Below, in pieces: positions 1-7,684 of a stretch of DNA of 64,000 nt. Within the stretch, counting starts at the first letter, position 1, and every line of letters begins with the position of its first letter. The position numbers were made by a program, and so were the translations under genes. Location: NCBI RefSeq assembly GCF_002709775.1, contig NZ_PAQR01000011.1, forward strand, positions 60,533 to 124,532, read 5' to 3'. Below the pieces are notes generated by a model. That model saw nothing but the letters and a program-made list of their open reading frames with translations, made no database searches and was not told the DNA's origin. Source of the DNA: Thalassospira sp. (GTDB lineage: Bacteria; Pseudomonadota; Alphaproteobacteria; Rhodospirillales; Thalassospiraceae).

Positions 1-51
1 ATTGCGATGTGCAAGATTGGCCGCGTGATTGGATAGAATATTTAACGCCAT
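1..51 (-). CDS. Flagellin, N-terminal fragment (runs off the left edge)
   Basis: Only the first 17 codons are inside the window. They read MALNILSNHAANLAHRN, the conserved N-terminal D0 helix of alphaproteobacterial flagellins, which is needed for type III export and filament packing. The ATG is at 49-51 on the minus strand. It is preceded by a leader that is repeated at 598-661. The rest of the gene lies to the left of the window. The call rests on this short but very characteristic segment and on the neighbouring flagellin-type leader and DUF5610 gene. Confidence 0.75.
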   Translation of the reverse strand, partial: MALNILSNHAANLAHRN

Positions 52-117
52 GTCGCAGTTCCTACCTGAACAAGCAAAACAAATGGTGGCGGCGATTTTT
101 GGACCTCTACATGAGAT
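52..117 (-). promoter_or_regulatory. Flagellin 5' leader, copy A
   Basis: Read on the minus strand, this leader holds a CTCATGTAGAG segment (about 105-115). Some 27 bases later comes TTGCTTGTTCAGGTAGGAAC, directly before the flagellin ATG. AGGTAGGAAC probably contains the ribosome binding site. The same two blocks at similar spacing occur at 598-661. Conservation of the leader between two loci suggests post-transcriptional control, as known for FlbT/FlaF acting on flagellin leaders in Caulobacter. That link is inference. Confidence 0.5.
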
Positions 118-280
118 CAACTGCGCAAGATGTTAATTAGGTAAATCTGAAATGGCAATAGCTAATATTAGGGTTATCTCAATCATAAATAATTGAAATA
201 TATAAAGAAAATAGTCTCCTACCCCAAAGAGGGGGCTTTGCGAAAATCCGAAATCCGGCTTTCTTGCGACTCACTCCGGC

Positions 281-315
281 AAAAAAGAAGGCCTTGCGCG
301 GAGACACAAGGCCTT
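281..315 (-). terminator. Rho-independent terminator (minus strand)
   Basis: AAGGCCTTG (288-296) pairs with CAAGGCCTT (307-315), giving a 9-bp stem. On the minus strand the stem is followed by TTCTTTTTT. It lies about 65 nt after the stop of the 382-597 ORF and so closes that transcription unit before the flagellin gene. The rest of 118-381 is AT-rich and shows no gene. It should contain the flagellin promoter, but I could not assign -35/-10, sigma-28 or sigma-54 boxes with confidence. Confidence 0.7.
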
Positions 316-381
316 TGGGAACGAAACAGTTACGGCACGCGGGGCTTCGTGCAACAGGTGGCCCCGGTGCCGGAAAGATGA

Positions 382-597
382 TCATGACCGATGGCTATGC
401 GTGGAACGCCGGACCGGCCCGATCAGGGTTTGTTTGGGAAGTGCGTTTTTGATGCACAATGCAACGTCGTGCAGGGAAAGCACGCCTATCGTTTCAAGCC
501 ACAGTGCACAGACGCACGACATTGCCGACCCGAAAACGGGGTACCGGCAATGCAGGGCCGCAGATGCAGCGCATGTAAAATCGATATTCAGAGCCAT
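382..597 (-). CDS. 71-residue ORF behind a duplicated flagellin leader; possible pseudogene or RNA gene
   Basis: The ORF opens with MALNI, as the flagellin does, and has the same leader and ribosome binding site. From residue 6 it is unrelated to flagellin. It has five cysteines and no recognisable domain, and it ends at a TGA followed by a terminator. It is therefore a complete transcription unit with a flagellin 5' end and a foreign body. Three readings are open: a decayed flagellin paralogue rebuilt by deletion, a small protein under flagellar control, or an RNA using the leader. I cannot decide among them, and coding is uncertain. Confidence 0.35.
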   Translation of the reverse strand: MALNIDFTCAASAALHCRYPVFGSAMSCVCALWLETIGVLSLHDVALCIKNALPKQTLIGPVRRSTHSHRS

Positions 598-661
598 GTC
601 AAAGTTCCTACCTGAACAAGCAAGGCGTTGATTGCACGTTACGGCCCTCTCTACATGAGAG
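598..661 (-). promoter_or_regulatory. Flagellin 5' leader, copy B
   Basis: This repeats the flagellin leader upstream of the small ORF at 382-597. TTGCTTGTTCAGGTAGGAAC is identical to copy A. The upstream block is here a small hairpin, with CTCTC and GAGAG arms at 646-660 around a TACAT loop. The bases between the two conserved blocks differ between the copies, so the blocks themselves appear to be what is kept. Confidence 0.5.
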
Positions 662-740
662 AACGTATATTAGATTTATATATAGTGTGATGAATTTTGC
701 AAGGGCTCGTTTGACCTAGCCAAACTCAATGAATGGTCAA

Positions 741-772
741 AAGAAAAAGGCCAGTCCAAAAGACTGGCCTTT
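741..772 (-). terminator. Rho-independent terminator of the DUF5610 gene
   Basis: AAAGGCCAGTC (746-756) and GACTGGCCTTT (762-772) form a perfect 11-bp stem with a 5-nt loop. On the minus strand it is followed by a T-rich run (CCTTTTTCTTTT). It sits just after the stop of the gene at 799-1470. Confidence 0.85.
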
Positions 773-798
773 CCGAAAAATGAGTATTGACGCTGCAG

Positions 799-1470
799 TT
801 AGCCGTTGGTGCCGTAGCGCGGGGTGTTGCGCTGGGCATTGCTGCCAGCTTCGGCGTAGGCTTGGCTGGCCTGTGCGGTCTGGGTGACCTGCGACTGCAG
901 GACCTGTTCATCGCGTTCCGGCGTTGCTGCTTCGGCGGCTTCTTCTGACGCGCTGCTGTTAAACAGCTCGGTCAGGCGCTGCTCAATGCTTTGCAGGCCT
1001 TCATTCAGGCGTTCCTCGGTTTCCGAGATGTTGCCATTGATTTCGTCGTTGAGCGCACCCAGCCCGTCAAGCACGGCGCGGGCGTCTTCAAGACCAGCCT
1101 GAATGCCTTCGCTTGCCTGATCGAAGATCTCGCGGGCTTCGGCCTCGGTGCTGGCGTTTGAGGCGATCAGATCGCCAACACGTGCAAGGATGCGATCAGC
1201 AACCGCCTCGGGGGTGTAATCGGTCGGATTGACACCCTGGATTGAAAGGCCGGTCGATTGCAGGCTTTCGTTGATTGCGGCAACGATATTGTCGGCCGAC
1301 AGGCGGGTGGCTGATTCCGAAGACAGCGAAACAGACGTCGCAGCCGCAAAGGCGGATGTGCCGTTATTGCCGGTTTTTTCAGAATCGCTCTGGCCCGGCA
1401 AATAGGATTGTGCCGAGCGCGCAGATGCGCCGGATTGTTGGGATGACAGACCACCAATGGTGATATCCAT
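799..1470 (-). CDS. DUF5610 domain protein, flagellum-associated hypothetical
   Basis: The product has 223 residues. Residues 1-55 are Ser/Gly/Ala-rich and probably disordered. From about residue 55 to 175 there is a helical region with the pattern of DUF5610: a conserved EARAILDGLG-like segment (here EDARAVLDGLGAL) followed by an Ile-rich coiled-coil helix. The C-terminus is Gln/Ala/Glu-rich. The start was chosen because GGGAGGACGAAT lies directly before the ATG; an in-frame upstream extension has no such site. DUF5610 proteins are of unknown function and are often encoded near flagellar genes, as here. No signal peptide is seen. The family call rests on pattern memory. Confidence 0.6.
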   Translation of the reverse strand: MDITIGGLSSQQSGASARSAQSYLPGQSDSEKTGNNGTSAFAAATSVSLSSESATRLSADNIVAAINESLQSTGLSIQGVNPTDYTPEAVADRILARVGDLIASNASTEAEAREIFDQASEGIQAGLEDARAVLDGLGALNDEINGNISETEERLNEGLQSIEQRLTELFNSSASEEAAEAATPERDEQVLQSQVTQTAQASQAYAEAGSNAQRNTPRYGTNG

Positions 1471-1876
1471 ATTCGTCCTCCCTGGACGGAGAGCTTTGAG
1501 AGCTGTGCTGACAACCAGCACTTTTCCAAGCAATTCCACGCCTCGATTTCTCGTACGGTTGCTTGCTTGGCAGAATTCAAACTTCAATATGGCATGGAAA
1601 GGCGTAAAAATCCAGTCCTGATGTGCAAGTCCGGGTTGATGTGCGGGCAGGGCGGCCATGCGCTTTGGGCTTTGGATCGGGATGTTGGCGATTGGGGGCG
1701 AAAGTTTGCTGAAATCGACCGGTTTTCGCCAGAAATCTCGTTATCTGATGTTGCACAGTGATCAAAGCGCGCTTATGAACACAGCCTAAGAATTTTTTTG
1801 ACCCCGATCCGGGTTGGCTGGCGCGCCGAATGGCAGCACCAAAAGCCGACGATCGGGTTTGACAGGCAGGAGTTGA
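1471..1876. other. Intergenic region between the DUF5610 gene and leuS
   Basis: About 400 bases with divergent genes on both sides, so it should hold both promoters. I see no convincing gene. The ORFs that cross it on either strand are short or are extensions of antisense frames in leuS. The only clear signal is AGGAG at 1868-1872 ahead of leuS. Confidence 0.5.
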
Positions 1877-1882
1877 TTGAGC

Positions 1883-4800
1883 GTGGCGAACTATCAGGAA
1901 AGTGCGCGGGAATTTGAAAAGCGCTGGCAGGCATATTGGCGTGAAAACGATACCTATCGTACGCCAAATCCCGGCGATGCCGATTTCGACGCGACCAAGA
2001 AGAAAAGCGTCATCCTGGACATGTTCCCCTATCCAAGCGGGGTTGGCCTGCATATAGGTCATCCGCTGGGCTATATCGCGACGGATGTAAAGGCCCGCTT
2101 CGAGCGTATGCGCGGCCATAACGTTCTGCATTCCATGGGCTTTGATGCCTTTGGCCTGCCGGCAGAACAGTTTGCCATCCAGACCGGTCAGCATCCGCGC
2201 ATCACGACCGAAGCCAATATCGAAAACATGCTGCGTCAGCTTCAGGTCATCGGTCTTGGCCATGACCCGCATCGTCGTTTTGCCACAACCGATATCGACT
2301 ATTACAAATGGACGCAGTGGATATTCCTGCAGCTGTTTAACAGCTTCTATGACCCGACTGTCGAATGGAAAGGCCCGCAGGGGCAGGTGATTGCTGGCCG
2401 GGCGCGCCCGATTGCCGAGCTGCGCCCGTTGCTTGAAAGTGGTGAATGGCTTCTTGATGAAGACGGCGTGCCGCAGCCGAAATCGGTGATTGGCGAAGGC
2501 ATCAAGGCCGAAGGCAAGGAAATTGACCGCGCGATTGATCGCGGGCGTCTGGCCTATGTCGATGAGGTTCCGGTCAACTGGTGCCCGATGCTGGGCACGG
2601 TTCTGTCGAACGAGGAAGTCACCAACGAAGGCAAGTCCGAACGTGGTGATTACCCGGTCTATAAACGTCCGCTGAAACAGTGGATGTTGCGCATTACCGA
2701 TTATGCCGATCGTCTGGTGGCCGACCTTGAAGGCCTTGATTGGCCCAATGGCGTGGTCGAGATGCAGAAGGGCTGGATTGGTCGTTCTGTCGGGGCGCGG
2801 GTGAACTTCCCGGTCAAGACCGTGGATGGTGCGGATGAAAAGATCGCGGTTTATACCACCCGCCCGGACACGATCTTTGGCGCGACCTATATGGTTCTGG
2901 CCCCTGAGCATCCGCTGGTTGATAAGCTGTGTGCAGCCGACAAGAAATCCGATGTTGCGGCCTATCGCGCGCAGGCGTCCGAGCTTAAGGCCGTCTCGGC
3001 CAAGGATGATGCCGTACGTGAAAAGACCGGCGTATTTATTGGCGCGCATGCGACCAACCCGGTCACTGGTGAAGAAATCCCGGTCTGGATTGCCGACTAT
3101 GTCCTGATGGGCTATGGCACGGGTGCGATCATGGCGGTTCCGGCCGGCGATCAGCGTGACTTTGAATTCGCCCACAAGTTCGATCTGCCGATCAAGGCAA
3201 CCACCAAGCCGTCAGACGCGTGGCTTAAGGAAAATGCTCCGACGGATGCGGCCGATGCCGATGCAGCGACCCTTCTTGCGCGCTATGAGGCGGAGCCGGG
3301 CGCGTTCAAGCTCGCCCAGACCGAAGCTGGCGAGACGATCAATTCCGCCAATGACGAAGTTTCGATCAACGGTCTTTCGACCCCGGATGCCAAAGCCAAG
3401 ATCATCGAATGGATGGAAGGCAAGGGTATTGGCCGCGGTCGCGTGCAGTACAAACTGCGTGACTGGCTGTTCTCGCGTCAGCGTTATTGGGGCGAGCCGT
3501 TCCCGGTTCTGTTCGATAAGGAAACCGATCAGGTGCACGGCATTGCCGAGGCGGCCTTGCCGGTCGTTCTGCCGGAAATGACTGACTTCAAACCGAAATC
3601 GAATGAAGACCCGAATTCCGAGCCGGAGCCCCCATTGGCGCGTGCCAAGGACTGGATGGAAGTGACGGGTATTGTCCTTTCCGATGGTTCGGTTCTGCCG
3701 GTGGATGCGGCGGTTGGCACCAAGCACACCCATGAGGGTGCGGAATATGAAGTGCGCGCGTTCAAACGCGATGCCAACTCCATGCCGAACTGGGCGGGGT
3801 CGTGCTGGTATTACCTGCGCTATTTCGATGCCAAGAATGATGCAAAATTTGCATCAGACGATGCGGCGGCCTATTGGGCGAACAGCACCGATAAGGACGG
3901 CAATGCGCTTCCGGGTGCGGTTGACCTTTATGTCGGCGGGGCGGAGCACGCGGTGCTTCACCTGCTGTATTCGCGCTTCTGGCACAAGGTCCTGTTTGAT
4001 CTGGGCTATGTCGCAACGCCGGAGCCGTTCCAGAAGCTGTTTAACCAGGGCATGATTACGGCCGATGCCTATACCGATGCGCGTGGTGTTTATGTCGATA
4101 TCCATGATGTCGAAATGCGCGATGTAGATGGCAAAAAAGTACCGTTCAACGCCAAGACTGATGAGCAGCTGATTACCGTTCCGGGCAAGATGGGCAAGCG
4201 TTATAAAAACGGTATCCCGCCCGAGGAAATCTGTGATCAGTACACCATCGATACGTTCCGGACCTATGAGATGTATATGGGGCCGCTTGATAGCTCCAAA
4301 CCATGGCAGTCGGATGCGATTGTCGGCATGATGCGGTTCCTGTCCAACGTCTGGAAGGTCACGACCCAGATGGAGCGGACCGATCACGTTGATGGCAAGA
4401 TCGAAACGCTTCTGCACAAGACGATTGCCAAGGTGACCGGCGATATTGCCGATCTGCGCCTTAATACCGCGATTGCGGCCTTGATCGAGCTCACCAATGC
4501 ACTGACCAAGCAGAATGCCGTGCATGATGATCATGCCAAGGCACTTGCACTTATGGTCGCTCCGTTTGCCCCGCATCTGGGTGAGGAGCTGATGAGCCGG
4601 ATGGCGTCTGACGAGTTCGGTGCCAAGAAATCGGTGATCAAGTTCGACTGGCCGGTATTCGATGCCGAAAAGGCCAAGGATGACGAGTTTGAAGTGCCGG
4701 TTCAGGTCAATGGCAAGAAGCGTGGCTCTGTCATGGTGGCCGCCGATGCCGATCAGGCAACGGTCGAGGCGCTTGCCAAGGCCGACGAAAACGTTGCCCG

Positions 4801-4885
4801 GCATATTGAAGGCAAGGAAATCGTCAAGGTGATCTATGTCGCCAAGCCGACGCCGAAGCTGGTCAATATCGTTGTGAAGGGCTAA
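1883..4885 (+). CDS. leuS: Leucyl-tRNA synthetase, long form
   Basis: Class I cytoplasmic enzyme charging tRNA-Leu. The Rossmann signature is GLHIGHPLGY near residue 57, followed by segments GFDAFGLPAEQFAIQTGQHP and DIDYYKWTQWIFLQ. A CP1 editing domain occupies the middle, and the C-terminal anticodon-binding region ends in a KG tail. The second signature reads GKMGKRYKNG near residue 770 instead of KMSKS. The product is about 1000 residues, against about 860-880 for E. coli-type LeuRS. Length, HIGH context and KMGK motif recall the actinobacterial-type LeuRS. Start: AGGAG at 1868-1872 could serve TTG 1877 (spacing 4) or GTG 1883 (spacing 10); GTG is preferred. Confidence 0.95.
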   Translation: MANYQESAREFEKRWQAYWRENDTYRTPNPGDADFDATKKKSVILDMFPYPSGVGLHIGHPLGYIATDVKARFERMRGHNVLHSMGFDAFGLPAEQFAIQTGQHPRITTEANIENMLRQLQVIGLGHDPHRRFATTDIDYYKWTQWIFLQLFNSFYDPTVEWKGPQGQVIAGRARPIAELRPLLESGEWLLDEDGVPQPKSVIGEGIKAEGKEIDRAIDRGRLAYVDEVPVNWCPMLGTVLSNEEVTNEGKSERGDYPVYKRPLKQWMLRITDYADRLVADLEGLDWPNGVVEMQKGWIGRSVGARVNFPVKTVDGADEKIAVYTTRPDTIFGATYMVLAPEHPLVDKLCAADKKSDVAAYRAQASELKAVSAKDDAVREKTGVFIGAHATNPVTGEEIPVWIADYVLMGYGTGAIMAVPAGDQRDFEFAHKFDLPIKATTKPSDAWLKENAPTDAADADAATLLARYEAEPGAFKLAQTEAGETINSANDEVSINGLSTPDAKAKIIEWMEGKGIGRGRVQYKLRDWLFSRQRYWGEPFPVLFDKETDQVHGIAEAALPVVLPEMTDFKPKSNEDPNSEPEPPLARAKDWMEVTGIVLSDGSVLPVDAAVGTKHTHEGAEYEVRAFKRDANSMPNWAGSCWYYLRYFDAKNDAKFASDDAAAYWANSTDKDGNALPGAVDLYVGGAEHAVLHLLYSRFWHKVLFDLGYVATPEPFQKLFNQGMITADAYTDARGVYVDIHDVEMRDVDGKKVPFNAKTDEQLITVPGKMGKRYKNGIPPEEICDQYTIDTFRTYEMYMGPLDSSKPWQSDAIVGMMRFLSNVWKVTTQMERTDHVDGKIETLLHKTIAKVTGDIADLRLNTAIAALIELTNALTKQNAVHDDHAKALALMVAPFAPHLGEELMSRMASDEFGAKKSVIKFDWPVFDAEKAKDDEFEVPVQVNGKKRGSVMVAADADQATVEALAKADENVARHIEGKEIVKVIYVAKPTPKLVNIVVKG

Positions 4886-4911
4886 GCCCCGGCGACAAAA
4901 GATCTACGTGA

Positions 4912-4950
4912 AGGGCATGTTGCTTGGGCAGCGTGCCCTTTTTGTTTTTG
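4912..4950 (+). terminator. Rho-independent terminator of leuS
   Basis: AGGGCATG and a complementary GCGTGCCCT (with one G-T pair) form a stem, followed by TTTTTGTTTTTG. It lies 27 nt after the leuS stop and just before the convergent gene at 4953. Confidence 0.75.
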
Positions 4951-4952
4951 GG

Positions 4953-5768
4953 TTAGTCGTCTGAGAAGGCGGCGGTGGGGTTGCAATCCTCGATGATCGC
5001 GTATGTTGGCAATTCGCGCTCAATGATCATCTGATCGGGCAGCAGGCTCTCGCGGCCATAAAGCTTGCCCAAAGTACCATCGCACAGCATCTCGTATATG
5101 GCCTTGTTAAAGGCTTTGCGGTTTTCAATACCATCAAGGTCCGCCTTGAACAGGGTCAGAACATTTTCGGTCGTGACCGGATCGTCGGTGACCGAGATCG
5201 CATTTTCCAGCCCAAGCGTGTTTCTGACATAGTGGCCGGAAAAGCGTTCGATGATCGCGGCATCCAGCCGATCATTGGCAATCATGCGCAGCAGGAACGT
5301 GTCGCTTGGCACACGTTCAAGGCTGAGTTCCTTGCGATCAAGGATATAGGCCGGGTACTGATACGCCGACAGGCCGACACGTGTGCCGTCAAGATCAGAC
5401 AGCTTGTCGACGTTGCCCGGTCCAAAGACTTTCGTGCGATAAAAAATCAGGTTTTCCCGGCGGTAAAACGGCACAGAGGCCAGCGACACCGGGATCTCCG
5501 CAAGCGACGGATAGGCGCCCAAAGCATCATATTCGCCATTTTTGAAATCCTGCATGGCGCGCTTTACCGGCAGAATATCGATCGTCACGTCCTTGCCGGA
5601 CCGCGTGGCAATTTCATCAAACATCTCGATAAAAATGCCATGGTCATATGTTTCAGCCATCAGCGGGATATAGGGAAACACCACCCGCATCGGTGACGTT
5701 GATTGCGCGGCCAGAACATGACTGTTGAAGAGAAAAATGCAGGCAAGGGCCAGCGAAAATAGGCGCAT
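4953..5768 (-). CDS. Periplasmic solute-binding protein, SBP_bac_3-like
   Basis: The product has 271 residues and a classical signal peptide (MRLFSLALACIFLFNSHVLA, cleavage near residue 21). The mature part has the order expected of a type II periplasmic binding fold. Residues 27-120 contain a pro-rich opening and VKRAMQDFKNGEYDALGAYP. About residues 130-250 contain DLDGTRVGLSAYQYP and a final LCDGTLGKLYG, typical of family 3 proteins. There is no permease or ATPase next to it, so it may be an orphan binding protein or a sensor partner. Many such orphans resemble polar amino-acid binders, but the ligand cannot be read from sequence. It stands alone between leuS (convergent) and the UDP-sugar dehydrogenase (divergent). 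Confidence 0.7.
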   Translation of the reverse strand: MRLFSLALACIFLFNSHVLAAQSTSPMRVVFPYIPLMAETYDHGIFIEMFDEIATRSGKDVTIDILPVKRAMQDFKNGEYDALGAYPSLAEIPVSLASVPFYRRENLIFYRTKVFGPGNVDKLSDLDGTRVGLSAYQYPAYILDRKELSLERVPSDTFLLRMIANDRLDAAIIERFSGHYVRNTLGLENAISVTDDPVTTENVLTLFKADLDGIENRKAFNKAIYEMLCDGTLGKLYGRESLLPDQMIIERELPTYAIIEDCNPTAAFSDD

Positions 5769-5919
5769 ATCAAAGAAGTCGCGTGTTGCGGGGCGGGAGG
5801 CAAAACTAGACCATGTTATGGATGGCGATACAAGGGTGGTGTTTTGTGTTGCTTTGGACAGAGCGCGCTGGCTCCCCTGAAAAAAGTGTAGTGAACCCGC
5901 TTCTCCGTGACCTAAGCAA

Positions 5920-5948
5920 TTGACGGGGCAGTAGCGGCTGGCTACAAA
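5920..5948 (+). promoter_or_regulatory. Candidate sigma-70-type promoter of the UDP-sugar dehydrogenase
   Basis: TTGACG (5920-5925) and TACAAA (5943-5948) are 17 nt apart, 33 nt upstream of the ATG at 5981. The -35 box matches 5 of 6 and the -10 box 4 of 6. It is a sequence match only. Confidence 0.4.
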
Positions 5949-5980
5949 TCGGCAACCAAGGTATTTGCAAGGTTTTATCG

Positions 5981-7270
5981 ATGGCTCACGGGCGCAAGAT
6001 TTCAGTTATTGGTTTGGGGTATGTCGGTCTGCCGGTTGCGGTGGCGTTTGGCACTTCGATCGGCCGCACTGTTGCCTTTGATATCAATCAGGCGCGCATT
6101 GCCCAACTCAAGGCTGGACATGACGCGACTGGCGAGGTCGATGACCACGAACTGGCCGCCGCCGACCTTTTGCTCAGCGCTGACCCCAAGGATCTGGCCC
6201 AGGCCGATTTCCATATCGTGACCGTTCCGACCCCGATTGACAGCTCGAACCGTCCCGATCTGTCTCCTTTGCGTTCTGCTTCGAAAACCGTTGGCGCCAT
6301 CCTGAAGAAGGGCGATATCGTTGTTTATGAAAGCACGGTTTATCCCGGCGCGACCGAAGAAGAATGTGTTCCGATCCTCGAGGAACTGTCTGGCCTGAAG
6401 GCCGGAACGGATTTCACGGTCGGCTATTCGCCGGAACGTATCAACCCGGGTGATCGGGAGCACCGCTTTACCACCATCACGAAGGTTGTGTCCGGTCAGG
6501 ATCAGGCGACGCTTGATATCGTCGCCGACGTCTATGGTAGCGTTGTCACAGCTGGTATTCACAAAGCGCCGACCATCAAGGCGGCCGAGGCAGCCAAGGT
6601 CATTGAAAACACCCAGCGTGATTTGAACATTGCGCTGATGAACGAGCTGTCGCTGATCTTTGATCGCGCGGGCATAGATACCCGCGACGTGCTTGAGGCG
6701 GCGGGTACGAAGTGGAACTTCCTGAAATTCACGCCGGGTCTGGTTGGCGGGCACTGCATCGGTGTGGACCCCTATTACCTGACGCATAAATCCGAAGAAC
6801 TTGGCTATTACCCGCAGGTGGTTCTGGCCGGTCGTCGGGTGAATGACGGCATGGGCGATGTGGTTGCCAACAAGGTGATCCGTGCGCTGCTGCGAGAAGG
6901 GGCGACGAAAAACCCGACAGTTACGGTGCTTGGACTGACATTCAAAGAAGACGTGCCTGACATCCGTAATACGCGCGTGATCGACATTGTCCGTTCACTT
7001 GAAGAAGCCGGTGTAAATGTTCAGGTCCATGATGTACATGCTGATAAGGAAGAAGTCGCGCATGAGTTTGAGGGACTGAAGCTTTGCTCGGACAGCTGCC
7101 TGCAGCCGGCAGATGCGCTGGTTCTGGCCGTCTCGCACAAGGAATATGTTGCCAAGGGCTGGCCGCTGATCAGCAGTCTGCTTAAGGATGGCAAGGGCTT
7201 CGTTGCCGATGTCCGTGCGGTTCTGCCGCGTGATGCGGTGCCGACCGGTATCGATCTCTGGCGTCTCTAA
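5981..7270 (+). CDS. tviB: UDP-N-acetyl-D-glucosamine/galactosamine 6-dehydrogenase (TviB/WbpA/WbpO type)
   Basis: 429 residues. The enzyme oxidises C6 of a UDP-HexNAc to the uronic acid with two NAD+, in the cytosol. The N-terminal Rossmann motif is VIGLGYVGLPVAVAFG (8-23). The central helix carries KVIENTQRDLNIALMNEL, and the catalytic cysteine is Cys259 in GGHCIGVDPYYLTHK. The C-terminal UDP-binding domain has GLTFKEDVPDIRNT. GGHCIGVDPYYL followed by a Tyr-rich stretch is the signature of the TviB/WbpA branch rather than of UDP-glucose dehydrogenase; GlcNAc versus GalNAc cannot be told. It stands alone on the plus strand, near the polysaccharide locus starting at 7685, and probably supplies it with an acidic sugar. 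Confidence 0.85.
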   Translation: MAHGRKISVIGLGYVGLPVAVAFGTSIGRTVAFDINQARIAQLKAGHDATGEVDDHELAAADLLLSADPKDLAQADFHIVTVPTPIDSSNRPDLSPLRSASKTVGAILKKGDIVVYESTVYPGATEEECVPILEELSGLKAGTDFTVGYSPERINPGDREHRFTTITKVVSGQDQATLDIVADVYGSVVTAGIHKAPTIKAAEAAKVIENTQRDLNIALMNELSLIFDRAGIDTRDVLEAAGTKWNFLKFTPGLVGGHCIGVDPYYLTHKSEELGYYPQVVLAGRRVNDGMGDVVANKVIRALLREGATKNPTVTVLGLTFKEDVPDIRNTRVIDIVRSLEEAGVNVQVHDVHADKEEVAHEFEGLKLCSDSCLQPADALVLAVSHKEYVAKGWPLISSLLKDGKGFVADVRAVLPRDAVPTGIDLWRL

Positions 7271-7280
7271 GACAACCGAT

Positions 7281-7649
7281 CTATTCGTCTTGATAAAGAT
7301 TGAGCTCGCGCTGCAGTTTCTTCGTCAAACCCTTTGCGACAATGCGGTGCGAGCTTTTTAAATGGTCCATGAGGTTCGCGTCACTGAGCCCCGGCGCATC
7401 ATATTGCTGGATCCACTTCATGCCGCGTGACGCGAGGTAAGGGGCAGGCCGAAGACCCGGCATTTCTTTCAGGACTTCATAGCCGATTTCGGATGTCTTG
7501 AATGTGATGCCAAGTGTCTCATTTGTGGTCCAGCCGCCAATCGCAAACACCTTGCCGCCGACCTTCCAGACGTCCGCGCCACCCCACTGCACAACGTGGG
7601 TTGTTCGCGGCAGTGACTTGCAAAAGGCGTTAAAGGCGTCGCGGTCCAT
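7281..7649 (-). CDS. MmcQ/YjbR family protein
   Basis: The product has 122 residues with the YjbR fold pattern: an N-terminal MDRDAFNAFCKSLP helix, VVQWGGADVWKVGGKVFA, then KTSEIGYEVLKEMPGLRPAPYLASRGMKW and a C-terminal helix pair. YjbR-like proteins have a double-wing, DNA-binding-like fold, but their function is unknown. It lies between the dehydrogenase (convergent) and the last gene of the glycosyltransferase train (7685, same strand, 35 nt gap). It may be read through from that train, but it does not look like part of the polysaccharide pathway. Confidence 0.8.
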   Translation of the reverse strand: MDRDAFNAFCKSLPRTTHVVQWGGADVWKVGGKVFAIGGWTTNETLGITFKTSEIGYEVLKEMPGLRPAPYLASRGMKWIQQYDAPGLSDANLMDHLKSSHRIVAKGLTKKLQRELNLYQDE

Positions 7650-7684
7650 CTGGCGTATCCCGTAAATGCAGCCTGATCGAAATG

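Noticed and set aside
661-740. Sigma-54 or sigma-28 promoter for the flagellin-leader ORF
   Set aside because: GG/GC-like and TAAA-like fragments are present on the minus strand but not at the required spacing.
1567-1761. 64-codon ORF upstream of leuS
   Set aside because: No ribosome binding site, no family, and its position is expected to be promoter DNA.
1577-3175. 532-codon open frame on the minus strand
   Set aside because: Antisense to leuS, rich in residues typical of reversed high-GC coding DNA, and without a ribosome binding site or family.
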